Shown: positions 16,101 through 31,100, counted from the stretch's first letter. The stretch is DNA of 64,000 bases from Roseateles toxinivorans (GCF_004362525.1 NZ_SNXS01000001.1:919510-983509), one strand, 5' to 3'. Notes: a model not told the origin generated them from the sequence alone. Program-made: numbers and translations.

Positions 16101-19100
16101 CAGTGGGCCGATCGCCGCAGCGCCCGCTGTGATATTCAGTCCGTCACCCACGTCCAGGCGACCGATGGCCAGTGCTGCACCCGACTGCAGGGTGGCCGCG
16201 CGCCCAACCGTAGCGCCGTTGAGCCGGATTTCGGCGGCGCGTGCATCGAGCTTCCCGCCGACTGCGGCCGTCCTCGCCGTCAGCAGGCCGTCCGCCAGCA
16301 GCGACACATCGCCCCCCGCCTGCAGCGCATCCGTCGTCAGCAAGGCGGCTGAGGCCGACAGCGAGGTCCCCGCCTTCAGTGCGCCAAGCGTGGCTGCGCC
16401 ACTGGCCGAAACCGACAGGGCATTGCCGGCACCCAGACCACCGGCATCCAGCGCAGCTCCCGCGCCCAGTGCCAGGCTGCCAGCGGCGTCGAACGAGCCG
16501 CCCTGCAGCGACGTGGCGGCTTGCGCATCGGCATCGCCGCCCGCGGTCAGCGAGCTCAGCTGCAGGGACCGGGCCGAGCGCAGCGCGATCGAACCCAGTG
16601 CCTGCACATCGCTGAGCCTCATGTCGCCCTCTCGGCTGGCCAGCGCCAAGTCCCCATCGGAGCGGGCCAGCCCCGCCACGGTAATCTGACCGGCATCGAC
16701 CTGCAGCAGGTGGCCCGCGCCGCGGGCGAACAGGGAGCCGGCCGCCTCGAACGCGCCCTTGACCTGGAAGCGGATATTGCCGGCGCTGCTGAACCCGCCT
16801 TGCAGCCTGAGGCTGCCCTCGGTACCGAGGAACAGGTCGCCGCTGTCCAGACCTAGCTGCTCCAGCACGACGTCGGGCTGCAGCAGCTTGAAGAACAGGC
16901 CGCCGCTGCGGCTGCGCACCGCCACGCGCGCGGCGTCCAGCTGCAGCGGCAGGGCGTTGGTGCCGACACCGGCGCCCGCACTGTTCTGCACATTCAAAGC
17001 CAGCAGTCCAGCGGGCGCGCCGACCTGGATCCGGTTCGCCGCTCCAGCGGCAGCTATGCGGCCCAAAGGTGCCTCAATCGCCACGCCGGTCTGGCCGAAC
17101 AGATTCGCCACGCGGGCATCGCCGCCGCTGAGATTCAGGCCGAGGGCCCCGGCCTCGCTGCGCAGGCTGCTGCCTGCCGCCATGTCGGCGCCCCCGGCCA
17201 GCAGCGACACATCGCCCTGCGTCTGCAGCGAGGCCTGATCTCGGGTGATGAAGTCGCCGCCCATCAGCAGCGTGGCCTTGCCGCCTGCCGTCACCTTGCC
17301 TTGCACGATGAGGTCGGTCGTCTCCGGCGCGCTCAGCAGCAGGTCACTGGCAAGCGCGGAGGTCCCCAGGCGCAGGGCCTCGCCGCTGGCGCCTATCCAG
17401 GCAACCTGGCCGTGCAGGGTCAGCGCACCGCCGGTGGTGCGCAGCTCCAGGTTCCTGCCGTCCGGCCCGCCGATATCGCCGGCCGCCCACAGATTCAGGT
17501 CATGGCCGCTCAGCGACAGCAGACCGGTCTCCTTCTGACGGATGCTGCCGGTCTCGGCACGCAGGTCCACCGTCTGGCCGGCGCCCATCAGGTCGAGCAC
17601 CAGATTGCCTAGCGGCTGCACGATGTGGATGTCACCGTCGGCCCTGACCAGGCTCAGCTCATCGCTCTTTATGACCAGCGGCTGCGCCGCCGAGCCTATG
17701 CTGCCGCGGCCGCCATCCAGCACCAGGATCGTGCCCTCAAGCTGCGGGCCGGCGGCCGCGCCGGCCACGCTCAGGCCGTCCTGGCTCAGCAGGCGCAGGC
17801 CGCCGGTGCTGAGCACCCTGCCTAGCTTGAGCTCGCCCTCGGCCTGCACGAACAGCTGGCCGTTGAAGCTGGCGTCCAGCTGCTGGCCGGCGCGCAGGAA
17901 GAAGGGCCGGTTATCCCTGACCTTCAGGCCGATGATGTTGCCATCGGCGTCGGCCAGGGTCTGCACGTCGCCGGGGGCGACGGCCAGTGAAAGGGCGTCC
18001 CGGTCCTCCGGACTCAAGGCCTGACCCCTGGGCAGCGTGCGGAAGCCATTGTCACGACCCAGCGTGGCGGTGGCGCCGCTGCTGGTCAGCGTGACCGTCT
18101 TGCCCGAGATGTTGAGGTGCTCGATCTCACCGGTGCCGCCACCGCTGCCGGTGTTCAGCGCCGTCAGTCGGATCGAGTTCTCCAGCCGGTCCTGGCCCCA
18201 GTAGCTGCCGGTCGCGTAGCGCTGCAGCAGCGCGGCATCGCCGGCGAACTGATAGACCGGGTCGTAGCTCTGGAATGCCGCCTGCGTCGCCCAGCTGGCC
18301 CCAAGACCGGAGGCAAAGTCGCCCGCCAGGGCGCTGAAGCGGCTGTTCACATAGGCCTGCAGCTGGGCATCATTCGGCGCCGCGCCGAGCACGGTGGCGG
18401 CCATCGCGCGCACCGCGTCCTTGCCCGCGGAGGTGAGCACGCCGCCACTGGTGGCATTCCTCAGCTGCCAGTACTCGTTGTAGCGGTCGGCACTGAAGCG
18501 GTAGTTGGCGGCCTGGGCCTGGAACTCGGGCCGGCTCTGCCAGCTATTGGCGCCCAACAGGCTGTCGAACGTACCGGTGTAGCGCGCCAGCAACTCGTTG
18601 GCCCAGGCATTCACCTGCGCGTCGCTGGGCTGAGCGATGCCCAGGCGTGCAGCCGTCTGCGCGCGCAGGGTACTCAGGCCAGCGCTGCTCAGGGTGATGG
18701 AGCGGCCGCCGCTGCCCAGCGTGCCGAGCGCGCGCAGGCTCCAGTAGTCGCGGTAGTCACGGCTGACCTGCTGATCCAGCGGCGCGATGGTGTGAGTCAG
18801 GGTGTCGGCCGCGGCCGCGCCCCGGTCCCCGGCCAGATGCAGCTGGCCCTGCCACAGCGCCAGCAGATCCTCATTGGCACGGCCGCTGAGGCCCTCGCCC
18901 TCGTGAAAGTCGAACAGCGAGCCCAGGGTGTTGATCCACACATTGCCATCGGTGGCGACGATCTTGTCCACCCGGATATCGCCACCGGTCAGATCCAGCT
19001 TCACATCGCCGAGCGCCTGGGCCTTGATGATGCCGCGCTTCGAGACCTGGTCGCCGATGCTGCTGACGGTAACGTTCAGCGCCTGATCGGCACCTGCGCC

Positions 19101-22100
19101 ACCGATGCGGCCGGTGCGGCTCTCCAGCTCGACCTGGAAGGCCTTGACGACGCTGGCCGCCGAGGCCGCCGTGATGTCGCCATCGGCGCGAACACTCAAG
19201 CGACCGGCCGAGGCGCTGCTGCCGGCGCTGACACTGCCCAGGCTCAGTGCGGACGACGCGTCCAGCGCCAGATTGCCGCCCGCCTCGGCATTCAGCACGC
19301 CGCCGTTGAGCCGTATGTTCAGCGCCTGGCTGCTACCGTCGCCGCCCAGATCGCCAGCGGCGCTGAGCGTCAGATTCCTGGCCGTGATCAGACCGCCATC
19401 ATGGCCCACCAGCTTGCCGGCCTCCGTGACGCTGATGCTGGTGTCGCCACCGGCATTGGAAATGGTCTTGCCCACATGGGCGCTGGCGTTGGAACCGATC
19501 GTGATGCCCCCGGTGCCGAAGCCCTTGAAGCCGATGGCCACCGGATGATCGGCCCTGACGCTGCTTCGCTGTATCAGTGTGGCCGAGGTCGCCAGGCCGA
19601 ACAGGCGGTTCGCCGGCCCGTTGTTCGAGTAGGTCACGTTCCAGTAGTCGAAGCCGGCGCTGGCGTCGAAGCGATAGCTGTAGTTGATGTCCTTCAGCGC
19701 CGGATTCAGGCTGACGCCCGAGGACACCACGCTCCAGCTCGGCGTGCTCAGATGGGTGGCCTTGCCCTGCTCGTCGAGAAACTCCCAGTCGGTGGCATAG
19801 AAATAGTCCCAGTACTGGCCGGGCACGATGCGGCGTGTGGCCGTGGCTTGGCGCGTCCAGTCATAGCGATAGCCCTGCCTGGGCAGATAGCTGGTCGTGC
19901 TGGCGCCGTTCTCGGTGCTGGTGCCCTGCACCGGGGTCAGGCCGACATAGTCGCTGGCCAGACGGTCCTGGTACATGTCGACATGCTGGCCATCGGTGCT
20001 GACGTACCAGGTGGTCAGCGGCGCGACCACATTGCGCTTGAGTTTGGGGCTGTAGACGCTGGCCAGTTGGCCGTTGTCGGTGATCTGTATCACCCCCTGG
20101 CTGTTGCTGCTGGTCTCGATGCGCGGCAGGTCGATCTCGAGACCGGAGTTGTTCTGCAGATTCAGCTTCATCGCGCCGGTCGAGAGCTCGATCTTCGATG
20201 AGCCGGTGGCATTGCTGTTGAGCATGATGCCGGTCAGCTTCACCGCGTCCTGGCTGCTGCCGCCGATGCTGGCGGTACTCACCCGCCGGGTGCTGGGGTC
20301 AAAGGTCACGGTCAGCCTGGGACTGCTCGCGCCGTAGGTCAGAGACGCCGCCGGCACCTCGTACAGGCCGTTTTCCTGCGCACGCAGCGCGTTGCGGGCG
20401 CGGCAGCTGGGGTCGAGCACGCACTCGAAGAAGCTGTACTGCGGGCCGGCCCAGAACCGGCCGTCCTTGCGGTACAGCTTGGTGTTGTTGATGGTCACGT
20501 CGACCTCGCGTGCCGTGCCCGCAAGGATGGGCGCGTTCAGGTCCAGGTAGCGCGCACTGATGTCCACCCGGTTGGCCAGCAGGCCCGGGCTGGTGACGCC
20601 GTTGATGGCCTTGGGCCGGGTGCCCTCCAGGGTCTTGACCTGCAAGGTGTCGAACAGGTAGTGGCCGTCGTACCAGTTGCCGCCGCTCTTGAACTGCTGG
20701 TTGCCCAGGTTCTTGCGGAAGAGGTAGCCGGAGCCCGAGCCCTTGTTCTCGACAATGCCCTGCAGCTGTCTCGAGTAGGTGACGGCGTCGGTCGAGCTGC
20801 CTATGCCCCAGCGGATGTAGAGGGCATAGGCGACGGTGTCGATGAAGTTGAACGCGTCGCTGGGCCGCACCAGGGCGTCCCAGGAGGCCCACTCGTTCTG
20901 CGGCGTGCCACCGATCTTGGCGTAGCCCGTGCTCTCCAGCACGAAGGTACCCTGGGGCACCTGGATGTCCACCGTCAGCGCATCGGGGGCGGCACCCCAG
21001 GCATTGCCGAAGTCGTTCACCAGGGTAAAGCTGCCGCGCGGGTTGCGCACCGTCGGCGTGCCGGAGGCGCCGCTCTGGAACACGATGTCCGAGGCCGGGC
21101 CGCCGAATGCCGTGTTGTAGCTGTTGTGCAGATCGATCGCCGGCGCACGCCCCTTGTCCACCTCCTGCGTTGACAGGCCAGCCGGCTTGACGGCGCCACC
21201 GAGGAAGGTGACCGCCCCGCCGCTGTCGGCATCGGGAATGGCCATCCTATTGGCCAGCAGATAGCGGTTGCTGGCGTTGGCCACCCGTATCAGCGGCCCG
21301 CCCTGCGCACGCAGGCTGCCGCTACCGCTGACGCTGGGCGCGGACACCTCGACATTGCCGCCGGCCACGAACAGGTCGGGCAAGGCATAGGCGCCCATGG
21401 CCTGGTCGGGCACATTGCCCAGCTTCTCCTTGGCGCCGCTGTCGTAGTAGCGGCTCGGGTTGAAGCCGTCGATGCGGGCGATGTAGTCCTTGGGCTTGAG
21501 AGCCAGGGCCGGATCGACGAGCTGACCGGTGGCATCGTGATAGCCACCGGTGGCGTCCATCGTGAAGCTCTGCACCGGCAGGGCCAGGGCCGGCTGGTCG
21601 ACGGTCTGCGTCAGCTGACCGCTCGCATCGATGCGCAGGTCGCGCAGCCGGTAGTAGCCCGCTGTCACCTGGCCGTTCACCGCCACGCTGCCGGCAAACA
21701 CCGGCGCATGGGCGTGGCTGTCGTCGGTGCTGAGGCTGAACAGCTCCAGATAGGGGTTGTGGCCCTCGCCATGGGCGCTGCTGCCCTGATCGCCCCTGAA
21801 GGTGCGCAGATAGACGCTGCGTCCGGCCTCGATGCGGCTGCCGCCGGCCAGATCGACCGCCGCCGTGATGGTGCTGCTGGCCTCGGCCGAGTTGGTGGTG
21901 GTGATGGGCAGCGCCGTGTAGTTGTAGACATCGGTCATCGCCTGCGCCTGCACCAGGTTCAGGCCGCCCAGCGCGTCGCGGCCGGTGGCCAGGCTGACAT
22001 TGCCGTAGGCCTGCAGCAGGGCGTTGCTGCCCAGGCTGATGCTGTCGGTCTGGCCGGCGCTGGCATTGCTGGTGCCGCCGGCCACGCTGACCGCGCCATA

Positions 22101-25100
22101 GGTCTTGACGAGGCTGTCGGCATTCATCTGGTTCAGAGCCGTGGTGCCCAGCACCACATCGCCGACGCTGCGCAGCACCGCATCGCGCCCGACGCTGACG
22201 GTGTTGTGCGCGTCGGAGACCGCCTGCACATCGGCAAAGGGCACATCGACCAGGCCGCCGGTGTTCAGCGAGCCCTTGGTGCGTGCGCTCAGATCGGTGT
22301 GCGCCGCCAGGGCCAAGGTGCCTGCATGGTCGCTGGTCGGGTCGCCGAACACGGTCAGACCCACGCGCTCGCCCACGCTCACCGTCGACTGCGTCGTGAA
22401 GCGCGTGCCGGCCTGCACGGCGCTGCCGTTGGCCAGGCCGCCACCGGCACCGGCGGCGTTGTCGCCACCGTCCAGCTCCTGTGACTGGTTCAGCGAATTG
22501 ATGCTGAGGCCCAGCGCGCTGGCCTGCAGATCGTTGCCCAGCCGGGCCGTGACGCTGTTGTTGACCTGGCTCAGCGCGAACGCACCGCTGCCGCCGACCA
22601 CCGAGGCATTGACGGTGTCGGCATCGGTACGCACGCTGCCATGGTGCTCGGCGTCGACACTCAGCTTGCCGGCGTGCAGGGTGTAGCCGGCCGCATCGGC
22701 CTTGGCCGTGGCGCCCCAGGCCTTGAGATCGGCCAGGGTGGTGCTCGAATCCTTGACGTTGGCCACGGCCGCCTGGCCGGAGATCAATCCGCCGCCGCCG
22801 GCCGTGGCCTTGGCGGTGCTGCTGTCGCTGCCAATGGCGGCCACCGACAGGTCGCCCAGGCGCTGGCCGGAGGTCTTCACATTACCCAGTGTTGCCTGTG
22901 TGCCGGCGGTGGTCGTGGTGTCGGCCACATTGCCGCCCAGGGCCAGCAGGCCACCGACGGGGACGCCGCTGGCCTCACTGTGCTGGGCCGCGGCATGACG
23001 GGCGACCAGGGTCACATCGCCGTCGGGCAGCAGGGTCGCGTCGCCGATGGAGGCCTGCACCACGGCCGTGTTGCTGACCGTCGCCACGCTGGCGTTCAGC
23101 GCCGCCGTCCAGCCGCCGCCCGAGGCCGTGGCCTTGGCGGCGAGGGCATTGGCGGCGTTCTCCTCGGCCGCCACGCTCAGCGCGCCGGCGGCATCGAACT
23201 GCACCGACGGGCCGACACTGGCCGTGGTGTCGCCCCCCAGTGTCACCAGCGCCACCGAGCCACCGAGCTGCACGCCGCCGGACACGCCGACGCCCCAGGC
23301 CTCGCTGCTCAGATTGACCGCGCGCTGGGCCAGCACATTGCTGCCATGGCTGGCGTCCTCGGGGTCGCCGCTGACGCTGATGCGGCTGTTGTCGCCGATG
23401 CCGGCGCGCACCTGCATGGTGTCGTCGACGGTGCCCGCCGCGCCATTGCCCGACACCGCCAGGCCGGCCGCCACCGCGCGCGAGATCACCGTGTTGCTGC
23501 CGCTGGCCTGCGCGCTGATGTCCAAGGTGCGGGCGTTGACCCAGCTGCCGCTGCCGCCGGCCCGGTTCACCCAGGCATTGACCGAACCGCCGCGGTCCAG
23601 CGTGGACACGGCAATGCCCAGCGCGCCGCCGCCGGCGGCCGCGGCCACGTTGCTCACGCTGGCGCTGGTGCTGTCGCTTGCGGCTATGGCGACGCTGGCG
23701 CCGGTGATCGTGCCATCGGCCTGGGCCGACACGGTATTGCTCAGGTGCGCGACGCCCACCGAGGCGCCGAGGCCGGCGAAGCCGACACCGCCGGCGATGG
23801 TGGTCAGGTCCAGCGCCTGCTTGCCGCTGACATCGCGCGACTCGGCGCTGAGGCTGACCGCACCGCCGGCGGTGATGGTGCTGGCCGTGACATCGGCCGC
23901 GGTGGCGTTGAACACATAGCTGACGCCGACCGAGCCCCCTGCCCCGACGCCGAGGCTGACGCCCGCCGCACCGGCCAGGTTCTTCAGCGAACTTTCCTGA
24001 TCGGCCTGCACGGTCACATTGCCGCCCGCGCGCAGTGTGCTGGCGCTGACGGTCGAGGCGGCCGAATTGCTGCCGGCGTCACGCAGCGTGCCGCCGATGT
24101 CGCGCTGGCCCTGCGCCTGCAGGCTGCTGCGCTCGGTCGTGCTGATCGTGTCGGCGGTCTCGCCGAGGCGGTTGCCCTGGGTCAGACGGATGGCCGCATC
24201 CATCAGCTGCGAGCCCTTGGCGTTGCTGCCGCTGCCGAAGGCGTCGCTGTCTTCCGGGCTGCCGGTTCCGAGCATGGTCAGCGACACGGCAAAACCTGCC
24301 CCCAGGCCACCGCCCACGCCCACACCCACCGTGGCCGCCTGATGCTGCTGCTGGTTCAGTGACAGCAGGCTGATGGTGCCGGCATCGACCTCGCTGGCGT
24401 CCACGCTGGCGGCGACATTGGCCCGCGTCACCAGCACCGAGACCGTGCCGCCCACACCGCCGGCGCCGAAGCCTATGCCGGCGGCGCCGCTTTCCTGGGC
24501 GATCACGCCATGGTCGCTGGCATGCACATTGAGCGCGCCGATGGCCGGGCCGGTGCTGGTGCTCGGCCCGTCGCTGGGGCCGTCGCCAATCTCGCTGCTG
24601 CCGCCACCGCCGGGCGCCACATAGACCCAGTTCGGCGCGACACCGACCTCCAGATCGGCGCCGCTGACCGCGGATCGGGTCTGGTTCGTCACCACCGCCA
24701 CCGCGCCGATGGCGGCGCCCGCCGCACCGCCGCTGCCGCTGATGGCCACCGTGAAGGTATTGACGGCGCCGCTGCTGTCGGCCTGTACGGTCAGGTCGCC
24801 GCCGGTCGACACCCGCGTCGAGCCCTGGGCCGCACCGGCCCGGCCGACCAGGGCCTCGGTCAGCGTGTCGGACACGACCACCGTCACCGCCCCGGCCGCG
24901 CCGCCGCCAGCCGACAGCGCGCCCGCACCGGAGATCACATTCACGACAGCGGCGTTGTCGGCGTCGACGATGGTGTCGCGACCCGAGCGCGATTCGCCGC
25001 CCAGCAGTGCCGCCTGCACCTCCGCATCGAACACCACCACGCCGGCGGTACCGGTCAGCGCGCCGGAGCCGGCAGCAAAGCCGATCAATATCGACGACTG

Positions 25101-28100
25101 GGCCGATTCATTGCCGGCATGCACCGTCACATCCTGCTGCGCCTTGACTTTGGCATCGCGGATATTCGCCTTGGTGCGGGTCACGAACACATCGCCGCCC
25201 AGGGCCGCGCTGCCGCCTGCGGTCGCGCCGACGCCTGCCCCCAGCGCGAAGGTACTCATCACATGGTGGCTGCTGGCCTGCACGTCCAGCGCCTGGGCCG
25301 CGGCCAGGCCGGTGCTCTCGCGCTGGTTCAGCTCGGCGCCCACGACCTCGGCCGTGGTGGCGCTGCTGATCACGTGGGCCCCGGCATTGGCGCCTATGCC
25401 CACACCCTCGCCGGCGCCACCGATGGCGGTGTCGAAGGCCAGCACATGCCGTATCGACGCGGCATTGACGGCCACGCCATGAATGGTCTTCGTGCCCTCG
25501 ACCATCTTCTTGCGGGTGGCGTCGTAATCGCTCATCGCCGCCAGGCCGTCGAACGATGACGGGTTGGTGCCCGCGGCCGCCACGCCCGGCAGCGGCTGGG
25601 TCAGCACGCCGCTGTGCACCAGCAGGCCCGCCCCATTGCCCTTGGCATCGAGCTTGACCTGCGTCTCGTCGTCGGCGCCGATGCTGGCCTGGGTGCTGCC
25701 GCGCACCAGGTTCACCGTCGTCGACAGGCCGACGCCGGCGCCATTGCCTATGCCCAGCGCACCAGCGAAGGACTTGATGTCGTCCTCGCTGGTGGCCTGC
25801 ACCGCCGCGCTGCCCTCCAGCCTGGCCGATGCGCCGCGGCCGATATGCGCAGTCACGTCCGTATCGACGATGTTGACGCTGATCGAACCCGCGCCGCCCA
25901 CCTGCCCGCCCGCAGCGATGCCGTAAGCGGCGTTGACCAGGCGTGCATCGCTGCTCGCGTCCACGCGCAGATCGGTGGCACTGAACTCCGCGCCCAGCGC
26001 ATGCCTGGCACCCTGGGCATCGCTGCCCTGCAGTTGAGCGGACACGTCGTTGTCGATGCGGTTGACAGCGATCGCCGCGCCGAGGCCGACCTTGCCGGCC
26101 ACACTGATCGCGGCCGTGCCGAAATCGACGTCGGAGACATCGCGCGCCAGGATTTGCACACCCGCGCCGGCGGCGTTGACGCCCGAGCCCTCGATCTGGG
26201 CCTTGGTGGTGTTGGTGACGGTGTTGGCGCTGGCCGCGCCATTGATGCTGGCCGTGGTGGCGCCGCCGCCGGCCACGGTCACGCCGATGATGCGCACGCC
26301 GGTGTCGGCCCGCACCAGCAGGGCGTCCGCCGCCGTGCCGGTGACGGTGACGGCCGAGCGCTCGATGCTGGCCTCGCGCTCCAGCGCGACGGTGTTGACG
26401 GTGACGGCCGCGCCGCCGGCCACCTTGCCCGAGAAGCCGATCGAGCCCGCGCCGCTGTAGACCTGGGCCGCGAGGCTGTCACTGTCACCCGCGCGCACCT
26501 GCACGTGGCCGGCGCTGACGCCGGAGTCCGTCACCGAGGCGGTGGTGCGGTCGGACACATCGTGAACGACGAAGGAGCCGTTGATCGCCGCTTTGTCACC
26601 AAAGCCGCCCGCCGCCGCCACACCGATGTGCTGGCTGGCCGTGGTCGACTCGACCCGAGCCGCGCCGGCGCTGCCGCCCACGCTGAGCGTCGCATTGCGC
26701 GCCAGCGCCTCGGCCACATTGGAGCCGGTGCTGACCACCCCGGCCAGGCCGCCGGCCGTGCCGCTGGTCGAGATGGCCAGGGCGCCGGCCACCGCAAAGG
26801 CGCGGTCGCTGGTGGCGGAGGTGATGCCAAGGCCATCTGTACCGCTTGCGCCCGTGGTGGTCACGCTGGTGGTCTTGCCGGTCTCGCCGATGCGCGCCGT
26901 GGCCCGGTTGTCGTTGATCGTCACCGCCACCGAGCCGGCGAAGGCGATCTTGCTGCTGGTGCCGCCCACGCCGAGGCCGACATTGACGATCAGTGAGGCG
27001 TCCGTCGCATCGACGGCCACGCCGGCGCCGGTCAAGGTGGCGCCCTCGACCAGCGCCTCATGCACATTGGCCACCCGCGACACCGAGGCCGAGGCGCCGG
27101 CCGCCTCACCGGACCCGACGGCGATGCCGCCGGCCACGCCGATCACCAGCGCGCCGGGCTGGCCCTGCCCGATCGCCTGTCCGCCAAAGGCCTCCTGATC
27201 GCCGGCGCGCAGCGAGGCGCCGAAGTCGTACTCGCTGTCGGCCGGCGGCGTGCCATCGGCGGCCAGCACCGCCTCGAAGCGGGTCTTGAAGGCGGCGGGT
27301 ACCAGGTCCGTGGCCTGCACCGTGATCTGCGCGTCACTGTTGATGCTGGCCGGGCTGGCGCCGCGGTTGCCGATGAAGGCGCGGCTGTTGTTCTCCACCT
27401 CGCCGTAGCTGACGCTGCCCTCCAGGGTGAAGCTCTTCGCCTCCTTGCTGTAGCCCAGGCTGGCCGCGCCAATGCCCAGCACGACCGGGTCGAAGGCGCG
27501 CACGTCCACGCGGCCCGCCTGGGTGGCGGTGGTGCCGGCGATGCTGGCATCGGTGCTGTTGCGCACCAGCGCCACGCCGATGGCCACGCCCACCGCGCCG
27601 CCCTTGTTCTTCTGCACCGTCAGCGCACCGGCGCCGACGCCGGTCTCGGTGCGGTCATAGGCCAGCACTTCGACGACCGACTTGCGCGCGGCCGAGCCGG
27701 TGATGGTGCCGCCCTCGATGGCGGCCAGGGTGTCGTTGTCGGACTCGGTCATCGAGTAGGACACGTCCAGCATATAGCTGGGCTTCTTGCCGCTGCTGCC
27801 GGCAATGCCCAGGCCCGCCGAGATGCGCTGGCCGGCGCTGAGCGACTCCACCAGCACCGTGCCGGCATCGCTGATGCTGCTGTCGACGATGCGGGCGCTG
27901 CTGTCGTTGTCCTCGATATCGACGGTGACCGCGCCCGAGACGCCGTAGCCGGTCTGCGTCTCGGGGGCATTGAGCTTGAGCAGCGCGATCGAGCCCGACA
28001 CGGCGTACTGGTGCGTCTCGTTGCTGGCGCGCACGGTCACCGTGTTCAGGCTGCCGGCGCCGTCCTTCAAGCTGGCACCCTGGACCAGGGCCCGGCTGTC

Positions 28101-31100
28101 CAGCTTGCCGAGATTGACGGCCGCACTGCCGGCGGCGGCGATGGACAGCTTGGGCGGGGTCGGCTTGACCGGGTCGGCCGCGGCGGCCTTCTCCTTGATC
28201 TTGTCGGCCAGGAAGTTGCGCGCCTTGGCGATCTTGCCGGTGTCGCTGGTCTGCAGCTTGGCCACCGCCTTGGCGCGCAGCTCGCTGGTCTTGGTCTTCA
28301 GCGCTTCCCATTTCTTGGACAGGCCGCTCTTGGGCGCCTCCTTGACCTGTTCGTCGGGCTTGGAATCCGGGTCTTCGCTCTCGACCGAGGCCGCCGAGGC
28401 GCTGACGGCGCCGCTGGTGCCCTGGGTGGCGGCCAGCACGCGCAGCGCGTCGGTGGTGATGCTGCCCGTGGCCGAGCGGCCGCTGAAGCCCTCGGGCCGC
28501 ACGGCGCCCCATTCCAAGGTGCCGGGGTCGGCAATCGCCGCCAGCGTACGGCCGTCGAGCTCGTTGACCGCCACGGCCACGCCCACGGCATTGGCATTGC
28601 CGCCGAACGCCGCCGCACCCGAGGCGCTCCAGACCGACACATCCTCGGTGGCCACGACGTCGAGCGCCTTGGCCGCGACCTGGGCCTTGTTGCTGACGAC
28701 GGCCGCGGTGAGGTTGTCCAGCTCCGCATAGGCGGCGATCAGGTTGACCACCGAGCCGGTGCCGCGGCCGGCCGTCGGCGCCACCGCGATGATGCGGTCG
28801 ATGCTGAGCGCCTCGACGCCCACCGTGCCCAGGCTGGCCGTGACCACCGCGCCATCGTCGATGCCGGCCACCGTGCGGTGCTCGGAGCCCGCGTAGTTGA
28901 AGGCCGCGCCGGCCGCGAACGGCCCGCCCTGCACGCCCAGCTTGACGCCGCCAAAGCCGAAGGCGCTGGGCTGGCCGGTCAGCGTCAGGAAGCTCGATTC
29001 ATTGCGCGCCTGCACATCGACGGCCTTGCCGAAACTCGCCGCCTGCTTCAAGGTGATGCCCAGCACCACCGGGGCGCCGTCCAGCCAGTCGGTGATCTCG
29101 CCGACCGCGTTCTTGGCCAGGCCCGCCACCTTGTCCACCGCCTCCTGGGTCTCGCGCAGGATATTGCCCAGCGAGCCCACCGGCTCGCCGCCTATGCTGG
29201 TGTCGCCGTCCAGCAGCGGCGCGGTCGGCGTGGTCCAGGCGATGCTCCAGGGCGTGTCGGCGCCGGTTGACGTGATGTGCGCGCCGGACCCCACCCATGC
29301 GGTGGACCTGTTGCCGAAGGCCGTCCAGTTGACCGCACCGGCCGCCGCCACGGCCTTGTTCGGATCGGTCGATTTGGGGTCTATCTCCTGCTCGGTCAGG
29401 GCCGTGGCCCAGGAGGTGAACACCAGCTGAGGCATGCCCAGATTGGGTGGCGTGAAGTGGGCGAACAGCTCGGACGGCTTGGCAATGCCGCCGCTGCCGA
29501 AGCTGGCCAGCCAGGTCACGTCCAAGGGCTGGTAGATCTGCGACTGCAGGCCGAACTGCGTGGTCGTGATCTGGGCCCCCTCGCCCACCGTGGCCTCGGC
29601 CGCGTGGTCGTACAGGCCCACCGCCACCGCCAGGCTCAGCGCCGGGCCGTTGCTGATCGAATCCTTGGTCCTGGCCCGGCTTTCGGCAATGTTATGGATG
29701 GACCGGTCCTCGGTCTGGGCCAGCACCGCCACCTTGCCGCTGGACACAATAATGGCGTTCGCGCCGATGTGCGCCTGTGAGCCCAGATCGGTCTCGTTGA
29801 CGGTGACCACCGCGCCGAGCTTGAAGGTCGGCGCGCCCTTGGACAGGCCGGCCAGGGTGTCCGACTTGGCGGCCAGCCAGTCGCCCAGCACCTGCTGGCC
29901 GGACGAGAACGGAAGGATCTTGCTCGCCACCGCCAAGGACACTTTGCCGACCAGCGAGGGATCACCGCCGACATCGTTGCGCGCCGCGATGTAGTTCTGC
30001 CACAGGGCGGTGTCGGCCACCACGGTGACGTCGCCGACCTGGGCCAGGCTGGCGTCCAGCAGCGCCGTGCTGTGCGCCTTGATATTGCTGACCGCCACCG
30101 ACACGCCGACCGAGGCCTGCGGCGGATTCGGGTCCTGCTCGGTGGCTTTACGCTGCGCCTCGGTGGACTTGGCGATATTGCGCACATTGCCGGTCTGCAG
30201 CGACAGCAGCTCCAGCGAGCCGACCTGGATGTCCGCCCCGGCGGCGATCTGTGCATAGGCCGACACATCGGTCTCGACCACGCCCACAGCGGCGCCGCCC
30301 TTGGAATTGGTGCTCAGCACCTTGACAGAACTCTTGGCCGTGGCGTCGTTGTGGGCCACGACCGAGAGCTTGCCGCCGGACTTGAGCTGCGCACCGCTGC
30401 TCACCAGCAGATCGGCGATGCCGCCGGTCTTCACATAGGCCACCGCGGCCGAGAACAGATCGGTGCCGTCCTCGGCCTGGGTGAACAGATAGACCGAGCC
30501 GGCCGCCTTGTTCAGCGAGGCCGCATGCAGCGACAGCGTGCTGCTTGCGTCAAGCCGCGCCGTGCCCTGCACGTCGAGATGCGCATTCGCCTCGGCCTCG
30601 TGGTACGCCGCATTCATGCCGGCATAGGCTCCGATGGCCATCAGGCCGCCCTGCAGCGCAAAGCCCCAGGCCCCGTCGGGCGTGGCCTCGGCCCGCGCGA
30701 CCGCATTCGCGGTGATGGTCTCGGCCTTTACCGTGCCCGCCAGCACGACCTGACTCTCGGCAGTCGCCTTGCCGAGATTCCATTGCTGCAGCGCATAGGA
30801 CGTCAGCTCGACGGCGCCGCCCAGATGCCCGTCGCTGCCGGTGGACTGGGCCAATATCTTGGAACCCGCGTCGAGCTGCACGCGCTGGCCGCGCAGCGTG
30901 ACCGCACCGCCATTGCGCAGCAGGGCCGCGCTCTCGGCATCGGCCGCGGCCGCCACGCCGCGCGTGATGATGACCGCGCCGCTGTTCAGATGCACGGTGC
31001 CGCCTTCGACCTTGGCTCCGATGGACAGCGGCCCCCAGCTGATCGAACTCTGATAGCTGAACTCGCCGGTGCCCAGGTCGCCGGCCGACAGGCTGCCCAG

